The notes under the pieces were generated by a model. That model did no database searches and was not told the DNA's origin. It saw only the letters and a list, made by a program, of their open reading frames with translations. This document shows positions 5,198 to 9,670 of a stretch of DNA of 9,670 nt, in pieces (position 1 is the stretch's first letter; every line of letters begins with the position of its first letter). Source of the DNA: an uncultured Lachnospiraceae bacterium (GTDB lineage Bacteria; Bacillota; Clostridia; Lachnospirales; Lachnospiraceae). The stretch lies in NCBI GenBank assembly GCA_910577645.1, contig CAJTOL010000052.1, positions 1 to 9,670 on the forward strand, given 5' to 3'. Position numbers and translations under genes: made by a program.

Positions 5198-7618
5198 ATG
5201 GATAAATACGAGTTTAACATCAAGGTTGAACAGCTTAAAAAGCTTATCAATAAGGGGGACTATGATACAGCAATGAAAATTGCAGATACTATTGACTGGA
5301 GAAGAGTACGCAATGCAAATCTCCTTTCACAGGTATCACAGGTATATGAAAAAAACCATGAGTACCACGAAGCGAAAGAAATTCTGTTAATTGCTTTTGA
5401 GCGTGCCCCTATCGGAAAGCGTTTATTATATAAGTTGACCCAATTGGCCCTAAAAGATGGAGAAATTCAGGAAGCAGAAGCCTATTACCGGGAATTTTGT
5501 TCCTTGGCAGAGGACGATTCCAGACAGTATATCCTGCGCTATTTGATTTTAAAAGCTAAAAATGCTTCTTCGGAACAGTTAATTAGTGTATTAGAGTCCT
5601 ATACCAGCCTGGAGCTGGACGAAAAATGGCTTTATGAGCTGGCGGAGCAATATAGCCTGGCTGGCATGGAAAGGGAATGTATTGCCACCTGCGACAAAAT
5701 AATGCTGATGTTTGGCTTGGGAAAATATGTAGAAAAAGCTATGGACTTAAAAGTCCAATATGCGCCCCTGACAAATTATCAGAGGGATTTGGTGGAAAAT
5801 CGGGATGTTTACGAGGGAAGGCTGAAAGCAGTAGAACAGGGCAATTATTATGCGGAAGAGCCAGGCTTTGATAATCAGGTTTATGGCCAGCCCCAGGCAT
5901 ATAGGGAAAATGGGACTTATAGCCCGGCTACTGCCTATGAGGAGGAAAACGTCTATAATCAGCCGGGAACTTATGAAAGAGAAGAGATATATGGTCAGGG
6001 CGAAGAAGCTTATGAAATCAATGAGTCCTATGGTCAGGATGGATTTTACGAAGGAGACGGAAGCTATGGCCAGGAAGCTTATTATGGAAATGAGTCAGGC
6101 TATGGCCAGGATCCGGTTTATGAGGAAGGGGCCTACGACCAGGCGGGGTCTTATGGTCAGGACGGATTTTATGAAGATGAATATTACCAGGGGCAAAATT
6201 ATGGCGGTCCTCAGGCTTATGATCAGGAACCGCAATATTATGGACAGGATGATTACCAACAGGAACAAGCCTATGCCGAGACTGCTGCAGCAGTAGAGCC
6301 AGAAGGATATCCTTACTACCAGACGCCGCCGGTTTACCGTAATGACGTGCCGGTTATGCCTGCCAAGCAGATTCAGCCGGAGGAAGAGCTGCAGGCCCAG
6401 ATGAAAGAAGCAGAGGCGGAGGAAGAACTGGCTCAGGAGATGTCCCGCTTGTCTGGGGATAAATATAGCCAGCTGACTTCAGAAAATCCGAATGTCAGTT
6501 ACACCCGCGTTCTTAACAATGTGAAGGATTTAAAACAGGGCAGCCAGGAAGTGGAAAAGACCCGTGTTATCCGAAATATCCAAGAAGCCAGAGCCGCTTA
6601 TCAGAATGAAATAGCAGCTCCTGTCAGAAGCAGAGTGGAGCGGCTGACTCAGCCGAACCATTTAATGATCGAGGCGGAGTCCGCAGAAGAGGGGATTGAA
6701 CTTGCCAAAAATGCTTTGAAAAAGATACATCAGGAGTTGGGAACCAAAAATCCGGCTGCAAAAATTACCGGAACAAAGCTAAACGCCAGAGGCTTATTTG
6801 CAGTGGCAGATAAGCTGGCAGGAAAAGACCTGATTATTGAAGGCGCTGCAGATATGAGCAGTGTTCTTTTAGACGAATTAAACCGTTTGATGGCTTATGA
6901 TGAAACCGGAATTGTGGTGGTTCTTATTGATACTCCAGAGCGTTTAGAAGCGCTTCATAACCAGAACCCGGCTCTGGCCTCTTACTTTGAATGTATCGGA
7001 AGTAAACGAAACCCTCAAAAAGCAGAACTGGAAGCGCCCCGGCAGGAAGAAGATACCCGCCCGGTCCGTATGGTTACTCCAATCCGTGAGGAAAAAGGCA
7101 CTTACAGGAAAGAAAGCTACAAAGAAGAGAATTCTTACAAGGAAGAAGGCTACGAAGAAGAGGACTCTTACGAGGAAGAAGGTTACGAAGAAGAGGGAGC
7201 TTACGGGGAAGAAGGTTACGAAGAAGAGGGGGCCTACGAGGAAGAAGGTTATGAAGAAGAAGGGGCCTACGAGGAAGAAGGTTATGAAGAAGGGGGCTCT
7301 TACGAAGAAGATGAAAGTTATGAGGAAGAGGTTCCGGAAGAGGAAATGACAATTGATGAGTTTGCACAATACGCCAGTCAGTATGCCAGTCAGATAGACT
7401 GCAGTATTACTGGAAAGAGCATGCTTGCATTGTATGAGCGAATTGAAATAATGGAGGAGAACAATATTCCTCTAACCCGGGAAAATGCAGAGAACTTAAT
7501 AGAAGAAGCAGCAGATAAGGCAGAGAAGCGTTCTCTTGGGAAGATGATAACAGGAGTTTTTTCTTCCAGATACGATAAAGACGGACTTTTGATTTTGAAA
7601 GAAGAACATTTCATTTAA
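5198..7618 (+). CDS. TPR protein with Tyr-rich disordered region, degenerate AAA+-like region and acidic repeat array; function unknown
   Basis: 806 residues, cytoplasmic (no signal peptide or membrane segment). An N-terminal all-helical region (about 1-205) has TPR-like spacing, for example YDTAMKIADTIDWRRVRNAN, YHEAKEILLIAFERAP and IQEAEAYYREFCSLA. Residues about 217-380 are a Tyr/Gly/Gln/Glu-rich segment with SYGQDGFYE-type motifs, no lysine and only two arginines. A charged helix follows (about 392-420). Residues about 487-600 resemble a CbxX/SpoVK-type AAA+ domain in shape but lack Walker A, Walker B and arginine-finger residues. Residues 634-711 are an 11-residue acidic repeat. The C-terminal domain (about 717-806, TIDEFAQYASQYASQIDCSI to LLILKEEHFI) looks folded. 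AGGAG at 5183-5187 lies 10 bases before the ATG. It sits between recR and a HAD gene, 18 bases before the latter, so is probably in the dnaX operon. I recognise related proteins in Lachnospiraceae by pattern only. A scaffold or condensate-forming role is conceivable but is inference. Confidence 0.85.
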   Translation: MDKYEFNIKVEQLKKLINKGDYDTAMKIADTIDWRRVRNANLLSQVSQVYEKNHEYHEAKEILLIAFERAPIGKRLLYKLTQLALKDGEIQEAEAYYREFCSLAEDDSRQYILRYLILKAKNASSEQLISVLESYTSLELDEKWLYELAEQYSLAGMERECIATCDKIMLMFGLGKYVEKAMDLKVQYAPLTNYQRDLVENRDVYEGRLKAVEQGNYYAEEPGFDNQVYGQPQAYRENGTYSPATAYEEENVYNQPGTYEREEIYGQGEEAYEINESYGQDGFYEGDGSYGQEAYYGNESGYGQDPVYEEGAYDQAGSYGQDGFYEDEYYQGQNYGGPQAYDQEPQYYGQDDYQQEQAYAETAAAVEPEGYPYYQTPPVYRNDVPVMPAKQIQPEEELQAQMKEAEAEEELAQEMSRLSGDKYSQLTSENPNVSYTRVLNNVKDLKQGSQEVEKTRVIRNIQEARAAYQNEIAAPVRSRVERLTQPNHLMIEAESAEEGIELAKNALKKIHQELGTKNPAAKITGTKLNARGLFAVADKLAGKDLIIEGAADMSSVLLDELNRLMAYDETGIVVVLIDTPERLEALHNQNPALASYFECIGSKRNPQKAELEAPRQEEDTRPVRMVTPIREEKGTYRKESYKEENSYKEEGYEEEDSYEEEGYEEEGAYGEEGYEEEGAYEEEGYEEEGAYEEEGYEEGGSYEEDESYEEEVPEEEMTIDEFAQYASQYASQIDCSITGKSMLALYERIEIMEENNIPLTRENAENLIEEAADKAEKRSLGKMITGVFSSRYDKDGLLILKEEHFI
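5846..6337 (+). repeat. Tyr/Gly/Gln-rich low-complexity coding region
   Basis: Codes for residues 217-380 of the TPR protein. Residues 201-380 contain 33 tyrosines, and 211-380 contain no lysine and two arginines. Imperfect motifs recur: ESYGQDGFYEGDGSYGQEAY near 276-295 and GSYGQDGFYEDEYY near 317-330. At DNA level the recurring words are TATGG(T/C)CAGGA and GGATTTTA(C/T)GA, so part of the region arose by internal duplication that has since drifted. Confidence 0.75.
6656..6997 (+). other. Degenerate AAA+-like domain (domain call within the TPR protein)
   Basis: Residues 487-600 follow the strand and helix order of CbxX/SpoVK AAA+ ATPases, compared from memory. The segment 488-515 parallels HLVFTGNPGTGKTTVARILA, with G499 kept but the Walker A lysine replaced by I500. 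DLIIEGAADM (544-553) parallels the Walker B VLFIDEAY with D and E lost. GIVVVLIDTPERLEALHNQN (571-590) followed by PALASYF parallels VVIVAGYPKEMEEF..NPGLRSRF, with both arginines replaced (A594, Y596). ATP hydrolysis is therefore not expected. The fold assignment is inference. Confidence 0.5.
7097..7330 (+). repeat. 33-bp tandem repeat coding for an acidic Tyr/Glu array
   Basis: Five clear 33-bp units (7130-7162, 7163-7195, 7196-7228, 7229-7261, 7262-7294) are flanked by a diverged unit before (7097-7129) and a degenerate one after (7295-7330). Each codes for x-x-Y-x-E-E-G-Y-E-E-E. The units at 7229 and 7262 differ only in the last codon (GAA and GGG), which suggests recent expansion. The period is a multiple of three, so copy-number changes leave the frame intact. 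Confidence 0.9.
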
Positions 7619-7636
7619 AAAGGCGGGAAAAGCACT

Positions 7637-8464
7637 ATGAAAAATATTAAATTAATTTCCTTAGACCTGGATGGGACTCTTTTAGATAGTAAAAAACGTC
7701 TGTCCCCCAAAAACGAAAAGGCATTAAAGGATTGTATTGCCAGAGGGATACACATAGTACCAACCACGGGACGCACGGTTGACGGCGTCCCGTCCGCCAT
7801 TAAAGAGATTCCGGGAATACGCTATGTAATTGCTACCAATGGAGCTGTTATTTATGATATGAAAGAGCAGAAGATCATTGACAGCAGAACCCTGGATCGC
7901 TATAGGGCCCTGGAAATTTTGCAGATGCTGGAGCCCTGTCCGGTGATGTATGATCCGTATATTAACGGCCGAGGAATCAGTGAAGAGAGATTTTTAAATC
8001 ACATGGATGAATTTGGCTTGCCCAAAGAGCTTCAGGATATGGTTCGCGCCACCAGAGATGTGGTTCCCAATATCATCCGCCATGTAGGAGAAAACAGCTG
8101 CCCTGTAGAAAAGATTAATATATTTTTCAAAGACTCTGTTTCCAAAGAGCAGATCCGAAAAAGGCTAAAGGAAATTTCCGGGATTGTTATAACGTCTTCT
8201 ATTCCCCTGAATCTTGAAATTAACAACCCGGAGGCAACAAAGGGAAAGGGGATTCTACGCCTGGCAGGCTATTTGGAAATTTCTCCAAATCACACAATGG
8301 CTTTTGGCGACGGCGAAAATGATATATCTATGATCGAAGAAGCAGGGATAGGAGTAGCTATGGAAAACGGTGTGGAACCTTTAAAGAAAATGGCTGACTA
8401 TATAACAAAAAGTAATGATGAAGACGGAGTAGCCGCCGCAATTGAGAAGTTTGTATTATTGTAA
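7637..8464 (+). CDS. Cof-type HAD-superfamily phosphatase (IIB subclass)
   Basis: 275 residues, typical for Cof/YidA-like phosphatases, which remove phosphate from sugar phosphates, nucleotides or cofactors through an aspartyl-phosphate intermediate. All four HAD motifs are present: LDLDGTLLDS (9-18) with nucleophile D10 and acid/base D12; TTGR (43-46); K202 in EATKGKGI (199-206); and GDGENDISM (224-232) with metal-binding D225 and D229. The region between about 80 and 190 is the C2-type cap, which sets substrate choice and cannot be read by eye. A GGCGGG at 7622-7627 is 9 bases from the ATG, a modest ribosome binding site, and the gene starts 18 bases after the TPR protein, so it is probably cotranscribed. 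The substrate is unknown. Confidence 0.92.
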   Translation: MKNIKLISLDLDGTLLDSKKRLSPKNEKALKDCIARGIHIVPTTGRTVDGVPSAIKEIPGIRYVIATNGAVIYDMKEQKIIDSRTLDRYRALEILQMLEPCPVMYDPYINGRGISEERFLNHMDEFGLPKELQDMVRATRDVVPNIIRHVGENSCPVEKINIFFKDSVSKEQIRKRLKEISGIVITSSIPLNLEINNPEATKGKGILRLAGYLEISPNHTMAFGDGENDISMIEEAGIGVAMENGVEPLKKMADYITKSNDEDGVAAAIEKFVLL

Positions 8465-8470
8465 AAATTC

Positions 8471-8486
8471 ACCTCCGAAAGGGGGT
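8471..8486 (+). other. Short GNRA-loop hairpin after the HAD gene
   Basis: ACCTCC (8471-8476) pairs with GGGGGT (8481-8486), including one G-T wobble, around a GAAA tetraloop closed by C-G. It begins 6 bases after the HAD stop codon. There is no T-run after it (ATAAATTC), so it is a poor intrinsic terminator. It could be an mRNA 3'-end stabiliser or a weak pause. Confidence 0.5.
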
Positions 8487-8494
8487 ATAAATTC

Positions 8495-8523
8495 AGATAT
8501 GCCAAGTGCACCCGTCATACATT
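8495..8523 (+). promoter_or_regulatory. Candidate sporulation sigma-E-like promoter upstream of the CvpA-family gene
   Basis: CATACATT at 8516-8523 fits the B. subtilis sigma-E -10 consensus CATACAnT at every position. The -35 candidate AGATATG (8495-8501) shares only the ATAT core and is 14 bases upstream, an acceptable spacing. Transcription would start near 8531, about 48 bases before the ATG. The gap shows no good sigma-A promoter. This is a consensus match only. Confidence 0.3.
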
Positions 8524-8578
8524 GAGCTTTGGCGAAGTTATTCATTGCCGGGAGCATGAAGGTTAGGAAAGTGATAGA

Positions 8579-9325
8579 ATGGAATTTTTTCAGGAAAACT
8601 GGCTGCAGATTTTGGTAGCGATATATTTACTGGGCATGATTTTACATGGACATTATCGAGGATTTATCCGGCTTGCAGTTTCTTTTACAGCGTTGATTAT
8701 TACACTGATTATTGTCCACATAGCTCTCCCTCATGTAACGGCTTATGTCAGTGAGAATACAGCCTTTCGGGAAAAAATAGGAAGCAGTATTCTTCAGACT
8801 GTCGGTATAGATTCAATTGAAAAGGATTCAGAAGACTTTTTTGGGAAAAGTCAATATACCCTGCCGGATGAGCAGAGACTTATTATAGAAGGATTGAATT
8901 TGCCCAACAGTGTAAAGGAAGCATTAATAACGAATAATAATCATGAGATTTATCAGGTTTTGGGAGTAAATGCTTTTGCAGACTATATAAGCGCGTATTT
9001 GTCTCAGGCAATTATTCAATCCGTTTGCTTTATTCTTCTTTTTATAATTGTATTTATCTCAATACAGATAGTGGTGAGATGGTTGGATTTGATTGCAAAG
9101 CTTCCCATTATAAACGGTATAAACCAATTGGCGGGCGCTGTATTAGGAGGAGTCCAGGGCCTTTTGTATCTTTGGATTGGCTGCATAGTCCTCTCTGCTT
9201 TCACCAGCACCCCTTTTGGACTGGCGGTAATGGAACAGATCGAAAAAAGTACCTGGCTTTATATTTTATATCATAACAATTTTCTCAGTGCATTGATGAT
9301 AGGAGTGGCAAAGAGTATTTTCTAA
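8579..9325 (+). CDS. CvpA-family integral membrane protein
   Basis: 248 residues with about four hydrophobic segments: 8-23, 29-50, 143-166 and 183-207, and a soluble stretch at about 55-140 between the second and third. The start with a short hydrophobic helix, the HGHYRGFIRLAVSF turn (23-36), and the Gly-rich last membrane helix INQLAGAVLGGVQGLLYLWI (181-200) are hallmarks of the CvpA/colicin V production family, whose role is poorly defined (linked to bile and envelope stress in enteric bacteria). The extended middle stretch makes it longer than the E. coli protein of about 160 residues. AGGAA (8565-8569) lies 9 bases before the ATG. It lies where bofA, also a membrane protein gene, sits in B. 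subtilis. A spore-envelope role is only inference. No clear terminator follows immediately. Confidence 0.8.
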   Translation: MEFFQENWLQILVAIYLLGMILHGHYRGFIRLAVSFTALIITLIIVHIALPHVTAYVSENTAFREKIGSSILQTVGIDSIEKDSEDFFGKSQYTLPDEQRLIIEGLNLPNSVKEALITNNNHEIYQVLGVNAFADYISAYLSQAIIQSVCFILLFIIVFISIQIVVRWLDLIAKLPIINGINQLAGAVLGGVQGLLYLWIGCIVLSAFTSTPFGLAVMEQIEKSTWLYILYHNNFLSALMIGVAKSIF

Positions 9326-9412
9326 TGTTCAAACAATTACAACAACAATAAGAGAAGGATACCATAAAGGACAGAATGGTAACCACAAAATATAGTAGAA
9401 CCAAGGAAAACA

Positions 9413-9479
9413 GGGCATATGTAGTGGATAGAAAAATTGTTTAAAAAATAGCATAAATTCTATTGACAATGCCCTTTTT
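9413..9479 (+). terminator. Weak terminator-like hairpin overlapping the first rRNA promoter
   Basis: GGGCAT (9413-9418) can pair with ATGCCC (9469-9474), which is followed by five T (9475-9479). An inner ATAGAA (9428-9433) can pair with TTCTAT (9458-9463). The arms are far apart and the stem is broken by bulges, so folding is uncertain. If real, it would end transcripts from the CvpA-family gene within the promoter of the next operon. The stretch from 9326 to 9412 otherwise shows only a 6-bp stem (TACCAT 9360-9365 with ATGGTA 9376-9381). Confidence 0.3.
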
Positions 9480-9491
9480 CTATGGTATATT
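9463..9491 (+). promoter_or_regulatory. Sigma-A promoter P1 of a probable rRNA operon
   Basis: TTGACA (9463-9468), a 17-base spacer and TATATT (9486-9491). The 30 bases upstream are rich in A and T runs (9431-9461), consistent with an UP element. It is the first of two similar promoters 93 bases apart, the P1-P2 design of many bacterial rRNA operons. Confidence 0.8.
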
Positions 9492-9555
9492 AAAGCTCCA
9501 CTGAGAAATAAGGAATGACAACAAAAAATTTAGAAAAAGAAATTGAAAAAAGTAG

Positions 9556-9584
9556 TTGACAAAGCCTTTTCAATGTGGTAAACT
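9556..9584 (+). promoter_or_regulatory. Sigma-A promoter P2 of a probable rRNA operon
   Basis: TTGACA (9556-9561), a 17-base spacer and TAAACT (9579-9584). A-rich tracts at about 9520-9552 form an UP-like element. The spacer agrees with that of P1 at 11 of 17 positions. The transcript would start near 9591, at or just before the boxB-like hairpin. Confidence 0.8.
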
Positions 9585-9592
9585 AAATAAGC

Positions 9593-9633
9593 TGTCGCCG
9601 AGAGGCGACAACAACAAAAGCACCTTAACAATT
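9593..9633 (+). promoter_or_regulatory. rRNA leader with boxB-like hairpin and boxA-like antitermination element
   Basis: TGTCGCC (9593-9599) pairs perfectly with GGCGACA (9604-9610) around a GAGA tetraloop. Ten bases later GCACCTTAACAATT (9620-9633) resembles the boxA of rRNA leaders (E. coli TGCTCTTTAACAATT). The boxB then boxA order and the twin promoters imply a 16S rRNA gene shortly after the window. In known systems this element recruits Nus factors so that polymerase resists Rho and early termination. Bases 9634-9670 would be pre-16S leader; no 16S sequence is reached. Confidence 0.65.
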
Positions 9634-9670
9634 GAAGATTGAATAATACACAGACCCTGAAAATTCAAAG

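Noticed and set aside
5850..6296. Plus-strand frame of 148 codons rich in Met/Arg
   Set aside because: Out-of-frame reading of the Tyr/Gly/Gln-rich segment, inside a well-supported gene.
6987..7349. Plus-strand frame of 120 codons rich in Lys/Arg
   Set aside because: Shifted reading of the same 33-bp repeats; the composition is a by-product of GAAGAAG.
6944..7369. Long antisense frame of 141 codons (also a 97-codon antisense frame at 7074-7367)
   Set aside because: It mirrors the GAA/GAG repeat codons of the TPR protein and gives a Phe/Leu/Pro-rich pseudo-repeat. It lacks a convincing start site and is explained by the repeat.
8499..8525. Eight-codon frame (MPSAPVIH) as a leader peptide before the CvpA-family gene
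   Set aside because: The nearest SD-like sequence is in a hairpin 13 bases away, the frame overlaps the candidate promoter, and such a short frame is expected by chance.
9360..9381. TACCAT/ATGGTA stem as the terminator of the CvpA-family gene
   Set aside because: Only 6 bp, AT-rich with a 10-base loop, and no T-run after it.

Overview
The window looks like a chromosomal segment from a Clostridia bacterium, most likely a Lachnospiraceae-type gut anaerobe. The reasons are a moderate GC content with purine-rich coding strands, strong AGGAGG-type ribosome binding sites, a large Bacillus-type SRP RNA with an Alu domain, a group III phosphofructokinase, and a TPR/tyrosine-rich protein of a kind I associate with that family. 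All genes lie on the plus strand and I see no mobile element, CRISPR array or tRNA. The taxonomic call is by recognition, not by database search.

Layout. Bases 1-110 may hold the very end of an upstream gene. tadA (tRNA adenosine deaminase, 111-581) follows, then a lone PTS lactose/cellobiose-type IIB protein (618-929). The SRP RNA gene (about 985-1257) has a near-consensus sigma-A promoter whose -35 box contains the IIB stop codon, and it ends in a strong intrinsic terminator (1281-1335). A 6-phosphofructokinase gene (1413-2489) with its own promoter region comes next and leads closely into dnaX (2524-4182), ybaB/ebfC (4214-4567), recR (4567-5163, overlapping ybaB by one base), a large 806-residue TPR protein (5198-7618) and a Cof-type HAD phosphatase (7637-8464). 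After a 114-base gap with a hairpin and a sigma-E-like promoter match comes a CvpA-family membrane protein (8579-9325). The last 345 bases have no gene but hold two tandem sigma-A promoters and a boxB/boxA-like leader, which is how an rRNA operon starts. The 16S gene itself would lie just past the window.

How it fits together. The order tadA - SRP RNA - dnaX - ybaB - recR - membrane protein - rRNA operon matches the origin-proximal order in Bacillus subtilis (yaaJ-scr-dnaX-yaaK-recR-yaaL-bofA-rrnA). Here the IIB, pfk, TPR and HAD genes are inserted, and a CvpA-family gene sits where bofA would be. dnaX, ybaB and recR link replication, a nucleoid-associated protein and recombinational repair. 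tadA and the SRP RNA serve translation and protein export, and pfk serves glycolysis.

The most unusual object is the TPR protein. It joins an N-terminal TPR-like helical region, a nearly lysine- and arginine-free Tyr/Gly/Gln-rich segment, a region that reads as an AAA+ (CbxX/SpoVK-type) fold with every catalytic motif lost, a 33-bp tandem repeat coding for an acidic Tyr/Glu array, and a conserved-looking C-terminal domain. Its function is unknown.
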